Shown: positions 7,546 through 17,080, numbered from the stretch's first letter. The stretch is DNA of 64,000 bases from Candidatus Bathyarchaeota archaeon (GCA_030739585.1 JASLYX010000006.1:25302-89301); one strand, 5' to 3'. Notes: generated by a model from the sequence alone, not told the origin. Numbers and translations are program-made.

Positions 7546-8715
7546 ATGGCTGGAAAGGTTCTCAAGATAGGCATCGGAATCCTTGGGGGGGAGATCCTCC
7601 ATACTCTGGCTAGGGCCGGCGTGGACGAGATCATTGTAGCTTGCCGCGACGAGGCGAAAGGTAAACAGAAAGCTGCCCAGGTCGCGATGGGGGCAGCTGC
7701 TCAGGGCCTCTATCCGAATATCTCGTACAGAAAGATCGATCTGAACAACGTTGAAGAGACAACTCGAATTTTAAGCGAGGTGGAACCAGATATGGTCTTC
7801 AACTCAGCCGACCTTTATCCTTTCTGGAGGTTCCATACGGATCTGCCCCGGGACGTTGCTAAGAGGCTTGGGGAAGGTGGACCTGTGGGTTATAGCTTGG
7901 CGCTTCCCTTCAGATTGCTATTGCTTTACAGACTCATGAAGGCGGTCAAGGCCTCGGGTACCGACGCCCACGTTTTATTTACCAATGATCCCTGTGAGAT
8001 TATCAGCCCTATGTTAGCTGGAGCTGGGTTGGCGCCAACCACTGGTATAGGTGATTTCGCCCACATAATTGAGCCTATGCGGAGGGTCGTTAGCGCCAAG
8101 ACCGGGGTTCATATCAAAGATGTTGAGGTCTATTTGGTAGCTGATTTCGCTACTTATCATCTCCTTAGGCGGAAAATTGCTCCCCCAAAATCCATGTACT
8201 TCCTGAAGGTGATTGCAGGGGGTAGCATCGTGACGGACCGTTGGGATCCTATAGAGATACTATCAGCAGCTGTGGAAGAGTCAAGATCAAAAGGGAGGAA
8301 AAGCCCAATCGCAGACCAGCATTACACAGCCTCTATCGCCGTTGGGGATATGATGGCCATCCTTGGAGATACCGGGGAGATCCGTCACTGCCCGGGGCCA
8401 GCAGGGCTACAGGGGGGATTCCCTGTTAGGCTGAACGCGAACGGTGCTGAGGTCGTACTCCCCGAAGAGATTACTCTGGATGAGGCCATTGGAATGAATG
8501 CAGAGGCCCAGAAGCTGGAGGGAATAGAGAGAGTGACCGGGGATGGGACAGTGGTCTTCACTGATGAGGCCGTAAGGATTATGGATGAGGAGATGGAGTT
8601 AAACCTCAAATCATTCAACGTGACTGAATGCGAAAAGGTGGTTGAATACTTTTGGCATGCTTACAGAGCTCTGGTGCGGAGATATAAGGACAAGCCCAAG
8701 TCCCTTGAGTTCTAG
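7546..8715 (+). CDS. NAD(P)-binding oxidoreductase, saccharopine dehydrogenase-like
   Basis: A 389-residue cytosolic protein. The N-terminus is a Rossmann fold: KIGIGILGGEILHTLARAG (nucleotide-binding loop), then a strand IIVACRD and the strand VEPDMVFNSADL. The middle and C-terminus have no catalytic motif I can name. The closing part (GLQGGFPVRLNANGAEVVLP and a helix KLEGIERVTGDG) has the look of an amino-acid or 2-hydroxyacid dehydrogenase substrate domain. The TATA-like element 27 bases upstream suggests a leaderless message. It converges on the class V aminotransferase with 2 bases between stops. Substrate unknown. Confidence 0.6.
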   Translation: MAGKVLKIGIGILGGEILHTLARAGVDEIIVACRDEAKGKQKAAQVAMGAAAQGLYPNISYRKIDLNNVEETTRILSEVEPDMVFNSADLYPFWRFHTDLPRDVAKRLGEGGPVGYSLALPFRLLLLYRLMKAVKASGTDAHVLFTNDPCEIISPMLAGAGLAPTTGIGDFAHIIEPMRRVVSAKTGVHIKDVEVYLVADFATYHLLRRKIAPPKSMYFLKVIAGGSIVTDRWDPIEILSAAVEESRSKGRKSPIADQHYTASIAVGDMMAILGDTGEIRHCPGPAGLQGGFPVRLNANGAEVVLPEEITLDEAIGMNAEAQKLEGIERVTGDGTVVFTDEAVRIMDEEMELNLKSFNVTECEKVVEYFWHAYRALVRRYKDKPKSLEF

Positions 8716-8717
8716 AC

Positions 8718-9890
8718 CTATTCCTTAGAGGCAATGGCCTTTCTTACTCCCTCGGTAAAAGCATCGATCTCCTCTACCGAGTTGTAAAAATGGGGAGCAA
8801 CCCTAATCGTGGAGTGGAAAATCGGCGAGCACTTAGCCCAGTCAGGCCTAGACCCACAGGGAAAAATCCCCTTTGACTTTAACGCATCAACAACTCTCTG
8901 CGGATGATGAACTTGGAAATTCAGTATGCCTGATCGGAACGAGGCTTCTTCCGGCGTTGTAACTTTGAGCCCCATTTCCCTAAGAGAGTCTCCGAGGCGC
9001 CCCGTGAGCATCAGAACCCTCTTCTCGATAAAGTTTTTCCCCGCGTCCAGCAGGAGCTTCATTGCTTCTGTAGCTGCGACGAGGCTGATATACGCTGGCG
9101 CACCTACCTCGAATCTTCTTGCATCATCCGGAAACCTCAGGGTCAGTTGATTCCGATCCTTCACTCCAGAAGTCGATCTCCAACCTGTTAGCGGGGGATC
9201 ACAGTCATCGATCAGTTCTTTTCGAACGTAAAGATACCCTGATCCTGGTGGGCTGAGGAGCCACTTGTAACAGCCAGCAGCCAAAAAGTCAATCCCCGCT
9301 CTTCGCACGTCTATCTCCATAACACCTGCAGACTGTATTCCATCTACTATGAGATACGCTCCATGTTCGTGGGCTATCTCTGCGAGGGCCCTGAGATCGT
9401 GCCTGAACCCGTTGAGCCAGTGGACGTGGCTTACCACCACTGCTACAGTCTCGTCATCGACTGCCTCATCGATGTCGCTGAGGAGTACCCTCCCTTCGGC
9501 ATTCTCCACGAACCTAACTTTGACGCCAGGTTCTCTGCGGAGGAATGGATAGATAACCGATGAGTACTCATAGTCGGTTGTGACGATATTAGATCCTTTG
9601 TAAGGATCGACGACTCCGGCCGCTATGTTTAGCCCTACAGAGGTATTCTCAACGAAGGCGACCTCTTCTTTTTCGGCCATAACCAGTTCAGCGAAGAGAG
9701 CTCTACCCCCATCCTCGGGAACTCCGGCATCCACTAGAGTTAGCCCAGAATGCATCGCAGAGTATAGATATTTCTGGATCGCCTCAGCTCCACATTTCGG
9801 TATTGGTCCCCGTGAGGCATGGGCAAGGTAAACCTTCTTTTCTGTAATGGGGAACTGTTCCCGGATCTTCCTGAGATCGATCATAGTCAC
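8718..9890 (-). CDS. Class V PLP-dependent aminotransferase
   Basis: A 390-residue enzyme of the class V aminotransferase family, which includes cysteine desulfurases and isopenicillin-N epimerase-like proteins. Diagnostic stretches are VVVSHVHWLNGFRHDLRAL, LIVDGIQSAGVMEIDV (Asp that holds the PLP pyridine) and LAAGCYKWLLSPPGSGYLYV, where the Lys of CYK forms the Schiff base. The usual desulfurase catalytic-Cys loop is not evident, so a role in sulfur transfer is doubtful; an epimerase or lyase/transaminase role on an amino acid is as likely. Its neighbour is a putative NAD(P) oxidoreductase, but they are convergent and not an operon. Confidence 0.85.
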   Translation of the reverse strand: MTMIDLRKIREQFPITEKKVYLAHASRGPIPKCGAEAIQKYLYSAMHSGLTLVDAGVPEDGGRALFAELVMAEKEEVAFVENTSVGLNIAAGVVDPYKGSNIVTTDYEYSSVIYPFLRREPGVKVRFVENAEGRVLLSDIDEAVDDETVAVVVSHVHWLNGFRHDLRALAEIAHEHGAYLIVDGIQSAGVMEIDVRRAGIDFLAAGCYKWLLSPPGSGYLYVRKELIDDCDPPLTGWRSTSGVKDRNQLTLRFPDDARRFEVGAPAYISLVAATEAMKLLLDAGKNFIEKRVLMLTGRLGDSLREMGLKVTTPEEASFRSGILNFQVHHPQRVVDALKSKGIFPCGSRPDWAKCSPIFHSTIRVAPHFYNSVEEIDAFTEGVRKAIASKE

Positions 9891-10454
9891 TCAATAACCT
9901 GTTAGTAAGTTAATAAAACGAGTTTCACCTGACTCCGTCGTAGCTCGGAAAAAAGTCGCGTGCATCTTGGTCCTAGATCAAGGCGGCTGATTATGAGATA
10001 AAGGAATTCCTTGGTTGAGAAGAGGGCCTACAATTATAGTGGAGAATGGTTATGGATATATTAAAGCGGAATTGATTGTAACAGATTCCTAGATTTTGTC
10101 TAATCCCTTTGCAAGAAGGGCTCACGAAATCAGACGTAATTGTGGCTGTTTTGTAGGATAATTAGTAGAGATAATGGCTCCGAGGCACTCCTAGCCTTCA
10201 CTAAGTCAGTGTTCAGCAGGCTTGAGCGCAGAAAAAAGTACAGTAAGAATCTCCTTACAAGCTGTTCCAAAAGCATAAATCTGCTAATTCTCCTCGCCAG
10301 AGAGTATACACCGTGTAAGTCTAGCTTGAATTATAGAGAACTAAAGTTCGAGTAAGAAACTCTAGTGATCTAAGTAGGTACCTTTGGAACCCTCCTCTTT
10401 GTGCCGTGCGAAGTAGGTGCCTGAGACAAAAGCCTATCGCTGCCTCACTGTTTA
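9891..10454. other. Intergenic region, no gene seen
   Basis: About 560 bases of mixed composition between the 5' end of the aminotransferase and the 3' end of gatE. Short frames here have no ribosome-binding site or recognisable domain. I see no RNA gene or repeat. Confidence 0.4.
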
Positions 10455-12350
10455 TCATTTAATCCTTGCTTGGATGGCTTCCCGTAGGATGGTCTGAACG
10501 TCTTCTGCTCGGGCCCTCCCCCTGATCTCTACCATCATCATCCCCATCAGGGGCCCGATCGCCTTCATCCCTCTCTGTTCCACCAGTCCCTCATTCTCTG
10601 AAACCTTCGCCATAACCCGCTCCCGTAGAGCTTCCATACCTATCATACCAAGACTGAGGGCTTTAAGGGCCTCCTTAACCGTCCTATCTGGATTTAAGGC
10701 CAGCCAAGCTATGAGCTCGGGGATTGACTCCTTGGCTGTCCCCCTCTTATTGACAAGAGTGAAGATGCCCATAATCGTATGCTCTCTGAGGCTCTTAATT
10801 GGAATCCCGTCTCGCTGCAGGCTCCTCAGAGTTTCTGTGAGGGTAACGGCGATGAGCGTAGGATCGCCAAGACCTTTCCCCGCTAGTGCCTCAAAGAATT
10901 CTGAGTAGATCGAGTTCATCACTTGTTTCGCTAGCTTCTCATTTATACCGTAATCGGCCTTTAGCCTCGCCAACTTATCCTCTGGCATCTCTGGAAGCCT
11001 AGCCTCTAGGGTTTCCAGCTTTTCTGATGTAATTGGGATGCAGACAATATCGGTCTCGGGATACATCCTCGCTGCTCCGGGGCGGGGTCTTGTAAAATAG
11101 CTAGTTCCGTCGGGGTTCGCTGAGCGAGTCTCTCGGGGAATCCCATAGAGTGTCTGTTTAGCTCTATCGAGAACAGCCTCGAGTGCCTTATGTGCCTTTT
11201 TCTCCTCATCAGCGACTATAACGACTGCGTCCGATGACTTAGCCATCATTCGGTCCCTCAGAGATTGGACCTCCCCCTCTGATATGTTATAGCCGGGAAG
11301 CTCATCAGTGTGGAATATCCCTCTTACCCCAGCATGGAAACGAGCGTGGTCCGCCATCTCCGTTCCTAGTCTCCTGCCAGGGCAGAGCTCGTGGCCCACT
11401 ATCTCGGCGAAACCGTGGAGCTTGACGGCTAGGACCTTTCCCCCTTTTTTTAAGACAGTCTTTAGGATATGACTTTTAGACCCTTTGAAGAGACTTGTGA
11501 CATCAACAATGTTGTTCTTTAGGTCCCCCTTCTTGACGCCTCGAACAGCCAATGCGTCGGTCAGCCTAAGAAGGGCCACCTGTCTTTGGACCTCAAACTC
11601 TACAACCTTGGAAATGAGGCTCAGTTCCTGGACTCCTTTGATCTCTATAATGGCACCATCTGCTATGGAGATGTTAACATCCTGTCGGATGGAGCCTAAT
11701 CCTCTCCTCACCTTCCCTGTGGCCCTTAGTATCTGTCCGATCGCGAGGGCTACCCTCTCCGCCTCCTCTGGGGAGTAGATATCTGGATCCGTAGCAACCT
11801 CTATAAGAGGTATCCCGAGTCTGTCGATCCTGTAGTGGCTTACCTTTCCATCGTCGGCAACCTTCCTAGCGGCATCCTCCTCGAGGCCCACATGTTGGAT
11901 GCTATACGTCTTACCATCGGACTCTACGGAGCCGCCCGCGCTGATAATACAGGTCCTCTGGAAACCAGTAGTGTTGGAGCCATCCACCACGATCTTCCGC
12001 ATAACGTGCACCTCGTCTACGGGCTTGGAACCAGACATGAGGGCGAATGTGAGGCAAATGTCCAAGGCCTCAAGGTTCAAAGGTCCTGGGGGTTCCTCGT
12101 CCATTTCAACAAAGCAGCTGGTGGCACGGTCTGCCTCGTAGAGCATTGTCTTCCCCTTAATGAACTCAAAGAGGGCGGCGGGGTCAACCTTCCCCAACTC
12201 GCTCTGGCTCGGCCTAAGCCTGCGGAGAAATGTGTACTCAGGCTTTTCCTTAAAGAGCGTGGGGGGACACTTGCAAAAGAGCTTATGCTCTGTAGCCAGT
12301 TCCTGGTGGATCTCGAGGCCTACTTTAAGCCCCAGCTTACCATAATCCAT
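10455..12350 (-). CDS. gatE: Glutamyl-tRNA(Gln) amidotransferase subunit E
   Basis: GatE is the tRNA-binding and kinase-like subunit of the archaeal GatDE complex, which converts Glu-tRNA(Gln) to Gln-tRNA(Gln). The 631-residue length is typical. It starts with the family signature GLKVGLEIHQELATEHKLFC, continues with the cradle domain (GSIRQDVNISI, IEIKGVQELSLI), has the GatE-specific inserted AspRS-like domain in the middle, and ends with the YqeY/tail helices (GMKAIGPLMGMMMVEIRGRA). The ATG overlaps the TGA of gatD (ATGA), so the pair is translationally coupled. The presence of GatDE implies that glutaminyl-tRNA is made indirectly in this archaeon. Confidence 0.96.
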   Translation of the reverse strand: MDYGKLGLKVGLEIHQELATEHKLFCKCPPTLFKEKPEYTFLRRLRPSQSELGKVDPAALFEFIKGKTMLYEADRATSCFVEMDEEPPGPLNLEALDICLTFALMSGSKPVDEVHVMRKIVVDGSNTTGFQRTCIISAGGSVESDGKTYSIQHVGLEEDAARKVADDGKVSHYRIDRLGIPLIEVATDPDIYSPEEAERVALAIGQILRATGKVRRGLGSIRQDVNISIADGAIIEIKGVQELSLISKVVEFEVQRQVALLRLTDALAVRGVKKGDLKNNIVDVTSLFKGSKSHILKTVLKKGGKVLAVKLHGFAEIVGHELCPGRRLGTEMADHARFHAGVRGIFHTDELPGYNISEGEVQSLRDRMMAKSSDAVVIVADEEKKAHKALEAVLDRAKQTLYGIPRETRSANPDGTSYFTRPRPGAARMYPETDIVCIPITSEKLETLEARLPEMPEDKLARLKADYGINEKLAKQVMNSIYSEFFEALAGKGLGDPTLIAVTLTETLRSLQRDGIPIKSLREHTIMGIFTLVNKRGTAKESIPELIAWLALNPDRTVKEALKALSLGMIGMEALRERVMAKVSENEGLVEQRGMKAIGPLMGMMMVEIRGRARAEDVQTILREAIQARIK

Positions 12351-13681
12351 CAGCCGAACCTCCCCGTGTAAAGTGTCCTATCCGAATACTCTCCTGCGAT
12401 ATTCTTCTGCATCAGCACTTTAGCCGATTCTAGGTCTTCTGAGTTAGCAAGGGCCCACATCAGCTTCACGTAGGCCGTTTCCGGAAGCATGTCCCCGAGA
12501 GGTTCGACCCCTAGCCGTTGGAGCATCCGACCCGTGGTGTAGACGTTCATATTAAGTCTCCCCCAGATGCATTGGGAGGTCATCCCAACGTAGAGCCCCG
12601 CCTTGATAGCCCTATCTATGACCTCGAATAGCCTTGTACTAACATGGCCAAGGCCAGTCCCCTCTAGGATCAGCCCCTTGTAACCTTCATCAACATACCA
12701 CTCCACAAGATTTGGCTGTAGGCCTGGGTAGAATTTCACAAGACCCGTCTTTTCTTCGAAACCGTTCATGATCTTAAGCGTGCCGTCGTTTCTTCTCCGA
12801 TAATCGTTCTCAAACATCTCCACCTTTCCCTCAGCCACTTTAGCGAGGGGTCTGACGTTTACAGACTGGAACGCATACCTTGCACTGGTGTGTAGCTTTC
12901 TTACCTTGGTACCCCTATGGAACACAACGCCGGTGTCTGATGTAGTCTCGTGCATTCCTAGGACAACCTCGGCAAAGGGTGCATTTACAGCAGCGGTGAC
13001 GACCCCCACGAGATTTGTGGCAGCGTCGCTGCTGGGTCGATCTGAACTCCTCTGGGAGCCCACAAGGATGACGGGGATTGGCAGGTTCCTCAGGGAAAAG
13101 CTGAGGGCCGCAGCAGAGTATCCGAGAGTGTCGGTTCCGTGGGTTATGACGATGCCTGCCACGCCAGCGTTGACCTTCTCCGATACCATCGTTGCCATAC
13201 CAGTCCAGTGGCGAGAATTGATGTCCTCACTAAAGACGCTATAGAGGATGTCTGCTTCGACGGCAGCGAAATCGGAGAGCTCTGGGACTATGCTGAGGAG
13301 GTCCCTAGATGAGATAGCAGCATGGACTCCCCCCGTGGTATAGTCAACTCTGCTTGCTATGGTGCCTCCGGTGCTAACAATACTCACCCGAGGGAGCCCC
13401 TTCTTTATGCTTGGGAGGGGTGGAGGGCTGAACTCGGGCTTATCTGCTTCACCTATCCGCTTGACCCGCGTTAAAGCATTGAAGGTGACCCCTAAATTAT
13501 ATCCGTTTCTAAGTTTAAGGACGATGTGATGTTCATCATCGCTCTCAAGGCGGGGCATCAGGGAGCCTTCGTATATAGTATTCTGGGACTCTACCTTGAC
13601 AAAGTCCCCAATTCCAGCTCCGATGGCTTTGAGGGCCACCTTGAGTCTCCCCCGGTAGCCTTGTAGAGAGTCCTCATCCAT
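12350..13681 (-). CDS. gatD: Glutamyl-tRNA(Gln) amidotransferase subunit D
   Basis: GatD is the asparaginase-like subunit that releases ammonia from glutamine or asparagine for GatE. The 443-residue protein has an N-terminal barrel (about 1-80) and an L-asparaginase domain with both catalytic threonine motifs: VSTGGTIASRVDYTTGG and VITHGTDTLGYSAAALSF. It is the first gene of the gatD-gatE operon. A TATA-like stretch (minus-strand AAATATAAG, around 13711-13719) lies about 30 bases upstream of the ATG, so the message has a short leader. Ordinary in every respect. Confidence 0.96.
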   Translation of the reverse strand: MDEDSLQGYRGRLKVALKAIGAGIGDFVKVESQNTIYEGSLMPRLESDDEHHIVLKLRNGYNLGVTFNALTRVKRIGEADKPEFSPPPLPSIKKGLPRVSIVSTGGTIASRVDYTTGGVHAAISSRDLLSIVPELSDFAAVEADILYSVFSEDINSRHWTGMATMVSEKVNAGVAGIVITHGTDTLGYSAAALSFSLRNLPIPVILVGSQRSSDRPSSDAATNLVGVVTAAVNAPFAEVVLGMHETTSDTGVVFHRGTKVRKLHTSARYAFQSVNVRPLAKVAEGKVEMFENDYRRRNDGTLKIMNGFEEKTGLVKFYPGLQPNLVEWYVDEGYKGLILEGTGLGHVSTRLFEVIDRAIKAGLYVGMTSQCIWGRLNMNVYTTGRMLQRLGVEPLGDMLPETAYVKLMWALANSEDLESAKVLMQKNIAGEYSDRTLYTGRFG

Positions 13682-14073
13682 TTAGAATCAGAACTTCTTA
13701 TGCCGCAGGGGCTTATATTTGGTACTGCATAAAAACCTATATTATTGGACATCGGAGTAGAGAGATCGTTAGATAATCTATCGCGCTATTTGTGAACTGT
13801 TTGTTCCAAATATTTTGTTAACTTGGAAATTTCAGTAAATTTCATCTGTTTATACATGCGATCACATTTCAAAATATGTTTTTTAGATGATTGAGATTTT
13901 AATTAGGGATGGAACATCTTCACCTAGAGCGGGTCCCATCTAACTCGCGGCACTAACAACTCTAGTTTCCATGATGTGATGCTCACGTACAGTGAACGTT
14001 AAACAGTTAGATTGTGACAAATAGGATAATTTTATGGGGAGCACATTTGAGTATTATCCCGTTGTTCGAGTAG
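13682..14073. other. Intergenic region with the gatD promoter
   Basis: About 390 AT-rich bases. The right-hand part holds nothing recognisable; the left end holds the gatD TATA-like element near 13711-13719. Confidence 0.4.
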
Positions 14074-14652
14074 TTAAATCCGTTTCAGGGTCTTTTGGTT
14101 GAAGCCCAATTTAAGAAGTTTTTCCCTGATCTCTTGGTCTGAACATCCCTTTTCCCTGAGTTTTGCTGCCATGGACCTAACGCTCTCGACAGGTTCCCAT
14201 GGATACACGATCCAAGCTTTTGTTTCTGCTGCATGGTAGTCCGGTATGAAACTAGTCCAGGGTTTGAGGTGGAGGGTCGCTACCTTAAGTTCTCTCGGAC
14301 TCTTACCGAACACGTGGTCTTTCGCCACCTGAAGAGAGCCCCCAGTGTCAGACACGTCGTCAACCACCAGAACGCTCTTCCCTAAAACATCGGCGTTCAG
14401 GAGGTAGACTATCTTAGGTTTTTTGGCCGAATTGTGGATGTCTGAATAGAATTCAACCTGGACACTTGCCAACCGTCTTATGCCTAGCTGGTCACAGAGT
14501 ATACGTGCAGGGTTAAAGCCTCCCCTGCTAATTGCGACTATGATGTCAGGACAGAATCCGCTCTCCATGATCTTCTGGGCGAGCTCCTCGGAGAGGCGTT
14601 CAATATCCTCCCAGCTTTGGTGGAGAAGTGTGAGGTCTCCAAAGTCGTCCAT
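14074..14652 (-). CDS. Phosphoribosyltransferase (purine salvage type)
   Basis: A type I phosphoribosyltransferase, which attaches ribose-5-phosphate from PRPP to a nucleobase. The PRPP motif is VLVVDDVSDTGGS, and an upstream loop VAISRGGFNPARIL matches the xanthine/guanine/hypoxanthine PRTase group. The C-terminal tail (SDQEIREKLLKLGFNQKTL) is an extra helical segment. The ATG at 14652 is preferred over one at 14754: TTATATAA at 14694-14701 would be inside the longer form, which would also cross the start of divergent nadM. Nucleobase specificity is not decided. Pairing with nadM suggests nucleotide/NAD metabolism. Confidence 0.85.
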   Translation of the reverse strand: MDDFGDLTLLHQSWEDIERLSEELAQKIMESGFCPDIIVAISRGGFNPARILCDQLGIRRLASVQVEFYSDIHNSAKKPKIVYLLNADVLGKSVLVVDDVSDTGGSLQVAKDHVFGKSPRELKVATLHLKPWTSFIPDYHAAETKAWIVYPWEPVESVRSMAAKLREKGCSDQEIREKLLKLGFNQKTLKRI

Positions 14653-14693
14653 CTGTGAATCCCAACTGTGTAATGACGGTTTACATATCTCGG

Positions 14694-14701
14694 TTATATA
14701 A
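14694..14701 (-). promoter_or_regulatory. TATA-like element of the phosphoribosyltransferase gene
   Basis: TTATATAA, self-complementary, about 42 bases before the ATG at 14652. It supports the shorter start. Confidence 0.45.
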
Positions 14702-14741
14702 CTGACCCTATACCCCGAGCCCCTCGGATTTGGGAGATACG

Positions 14742-14749
14742 TTAAATAA
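14742..14749 (+). promoter_or_regulatory. TATA-like element of nadM
   Basis: TTAAATAA, about 20 bases before the ATG at 14769, consistent with a leaderless or very short-leader message and with that start codon. Confidence 0.4.
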
Positions 14750-14768
14750 ACCATATGTCATTTTTTCA

Positions 14769-15326
14769 ATGAATCCGGAGCGAGAACTATTGTTTAGAAC
14801 AGCCCTTTTTGTCGGAAGGTTTCAACCATTCCATTTTGGCCACCTCCATGCAATAAAAAAGATACTTGAGGAATCGGAGGAGCTCCTCATCGTGGTGGGG
14901 AGCGCTCAGATGAGCCACGAGCCAGATAATCCTTTCACTGCAGGGGAGCGTCTCGAGATGATTGGGAAAACACTGGCCGCCTCGGACGTGCCTATGGAAA
15001 AGTATATGCTCATCCCCATTCCAGATGCCCCTACCCACAGGGTTTGGGTTTCCCAGGTCGAGTCACAGACGCCCCGTTTCAATGTGGTCTATACTAACCA
15101 GCCTCTCACTCGGAGGCTCTTGATTGAGGCCAATTACGAAGTAAAAGGGATCGATTTCTACATGAGGAATAAATACGAGGCTACGGAGATTCGGCGGAGA
15201 ATACTCTCAGGGGAGGACTGGGAATCCCTTGTCCCAGCTGAGGTCTATAGGTACCTCCAGGAGATCGACGGTGAGGGTAGGATCAGGGACCTTGCAAAGT
15301 TAGACTCCGGCCGCGTTCATGATTAA
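14769..15326 (+). CDS. nadM: Nicotinamide-nucleotide adenylyltransferase, archaeal type
   Basis: NadM joins NMN and ATP to make NAD. The 185-residue protein begins MNPERELLFRTALFVGRFQP followed by FHFGH, the nucleotidyltransferase signature (T/HxGH class). EIRRRILSGEDWESLVP is the C-terminal substrate-binding helix region. An ATG-less extension back to 14730 is open but lies over the promoter, so 14769 is chosen. It is the first gene of what looks like an operon: a B3/B4 domain protein begins 21 bases after its stop. Divergent from a phosphoribosyltransferase. Typical length for the archaeal enzyme. Confidence 0.95.
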   Translation: MNPERELLFRTALFVGRFQPFHFGHLHAIKKILEESEELLIVVGSAQMSHEPDNPFTAGERLEMIGKTLAASDVPMEKYMLIPIPDAPTHRVWVSQVESQTPRFNVVYTNQPLTRRLLIEANYEVKGIDFYMRNKYEATEIRRRILSGEDWESLVPAEVYRYLQEIDGEGRIRDLAKLDSGRVHD

Positions 15327-15347
15327 AGAATTGCAGGATGATTGAAC

Positions 15348-16007
15348 ATGTGGCTTCAAGTTTCCCCCAAACTCGCTGCAAGGTTCCCTGGGCTTCGCGC
15401 CAAAACAATCAGGATGGAAGACGTCGAAGTCCACCGCCAGTCTGTTGAGCTTGAGGCATTCAAGATCGAGGTCATAGCGAATGCGCAGGCGAGATGGACA
15501 CTGGACCAGCTCCGAGAGCATCCCCGGTTCAGGGCCTATAGGGACTTTTTCTGGAGGGTAGGGGTGGACCCCACAAAAATCAGGCCTGCCTCCGAAGCGC
15601 TCCTCAGAAGAGTGCTGAGGGGTCGCCGGCTCCCTATGATAAACACCTTTGTTGACGTCTACAATCTTGCTTCGGTCGAGTCCGCGATTCCTCTTGCGGC
15701 TTTCGACGAGGAGAGGCTCTCAGGCACTCTCTACCTGAGGGAAGCTGCTGTAGGGGAGGAGTTCCTTGGGATTGGGATGGCGACGCCCGTTGTTCTGGGT
15801 GGGGGGGAGCCCGTTATTGAGGATGGTAAGAAGCTGGTGGCCATCTATCCATATCGAGACGCTGAGGTGTGTAAAATCACCAAGGCCACGAGGGATGTAC
15901 AGCTGTTGATCTGTGGCGTCCCTAATATCACCGAGGCCCTCCTCTCTAACGCCAGCAGGGTCGTCATTGAGTGGATTACTCGGTTCTGCGGCGGTTCTCA
16001 GACCTAG
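15348..16007 (+). CDS. B3/B4 tRNA-binding domain protein
   Basis: A stand-alone version of the B3/B4 domain that in phenylalanyl-tRNA synthetase beta subunits edits misacylated tRNA. The conserved phrase LPMINTFVDVYNLASVESAI (about residues 98-117) and the following PLAAFDEERLSG are characteristic. At 220 residues it consists only of this domain. Free-standing copies are proposed to edit tRNA or hydrolyse D-aminoacyl or other modified amino acids, but function is not proven. ATG at 15348 is preceded by GCAGGATGA; a TTG at 15342 is in frame. It overlaps or abuts rtcA downstream. Confidence 0.8.
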   Translation: MWLQVSPKLAARFPGLRAKTIRMEDVEVHRQSVELEAFKIEVIANAQARWTLDQLREHPRFRAYRDFFWRVGVDPTKIRPASEALLRRVLRGRRLPMINTFVDVYNLASVESAIPLAAFDEERLSGTLYLREAAVGEEFLGIGMATPVVLGGGEPVIEDGKKLVAIYPYRDAEVCKITKATRDVQLLICGVPNITEALLSNASRVVIEWITRFCGGSQT

Positions 16008-16018
16008 GAGGATTACTC

Positions 16019-17080
16019 ATAATCGAGGTGGATGGTTCAATGATGGAGGGGGGCGGTCAGATCCTCCGGATGGCGCTGAGTTACAGCGCTCTGTTGGGAG
16101 TTCCGACGAGGGTCCACAACATCAGACAAGGGAGGAGTCGTCCCGGCCTTAGACCTCAACACCTCAAGACAGCAGAGGCTGTTGCCCTAATGTGCAAGGG
16201 TGAGGCTACAGGTCTGAGAATCGGATCCTCAGAGATAACGCTCCTGCCCGGCCCCATTTCGGGTGGAAACTTCGAGGTTGATATTGGTACAGCAGGTAGC
16301 ATTACCCTATTGCTCCAGTGTCTAACCCCCCTTACCGCTTTTGCAGGAGCTCCCACAAGCCTTGTGGTCCATGGGGGCACTAATGTCAGATGGTCTCCTC
16401 CGATGCCTATCATGGAGAACGTGACCTGGGCCGCTTTAGAGTCAATGGGATTCCAGGGATCGCTCTCCGTGAAGAGAGAGGGTTTTTATCCTAAGGGTGG
16501 TGGGCTTGTTTCTGCAGATTTTAAATCTGTGGAGAGTCTTGCCCCGCTGATTGCTAAAGGTCAAAGAGTCTCAGCCGAACAAGGCGTCTCGATCTGCGGT
16601 AAACTCCCGGGTCACGTTGCTGAAAGACAAATGGGCGCGGCCAAAGCCCGGTTGAGGGCGGCTGGAATGGATGCCCACATTGATGTCAGGGTTAAATTAG
16701 GCAGGGAATCGCCGTTGTCTCCAGGGAGCGTCATTTGCCTGTGGGTTAGTGAGAGCCCAGGCATCTTCATTGGATCAAGCTCAATGGGGGAGAGGGGGAA
16801 GCCAGCAGAACAGGTTGGGGAGGAAGCAGTAGATGCATTTCTATATGAGGTTAGATCCGGTGCCGCCGTGGACCGCTTTACAGGTGACAACCTGATCCTC
16901 TGGTGCTCACTTGCAGAAGGAGAGTCGGATTTCACCGTGAGTCAGCTAACGAAGCACACTGAGACCGCTGTTGAGCTGGCCCAGATCTTTACAGGTGCAA
17001 CTATCCGGGTAGATTCCATGGAAAACGGCGCTCGCATCCGGATAAAAGGGACCGGGCTCAGGAACCCATACATCGACTGA
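16019..17080 (+). CDS. rtcA: RNA 3'-terminal phosphate cyclase
   Basis: RtcA uses ATP to convert RNA 3'-phosphate ends to 2',3'-cyclic phosphates. The N-terminal signature EVDGSMMEGGGQILRMALSY and the later HGGTNVRWSPP and EGFYPKGGG are clear. The C-terminal LTKHTETAVELAQIF holds the His that aligns with the nucleotidylated residue of the family. The start is unusual: GGAGG at 16007-16011 is ideally spaced for ATA at 16019, which also matches the family's usual first residue, but ATA is not a standard start. Alternatives are GTG 15971 (inside the upstream gene), GTG 16028 or ATG 16040. Length is normal (about 353 residues). Confidence 0.92.
   Translation: MIEVDGSMMEGGGQILRMALSYSALLGVPTRVHNIRQGRSRPGLRPQHLKTAEAVALMCKGEATGLRIGSSEITLLPGPISGGNFEVDIGTAGSITLLLQCLTPLTAFAGAPTSLVVHGGTNVRWSPPMPIMENVTWAALESMGFQGSLSVKREGFYPKGGGLVSADFKSVESLAPLIAKGQRVSAEQGVSICGKLPGHVAERQMGAAKARLRAAGMDAHIDVRVKLGRESPLSPGSVICLWVSESPGIFIGSSSMGERGKPAEQVGEEAVDAFLYEVRSGAAVDRFTGDNLILWCSLAEGESDFTVSQLTKHTETAVELAQIFTGATIRVDSMENGARIRIKGTGLRNPYID

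Noticed and set aside
10140..10355. 71-codon frame in the gap before gatE
   Set aside because: Basic, low-complexity composition, no ribosome-binding site, no known domain.
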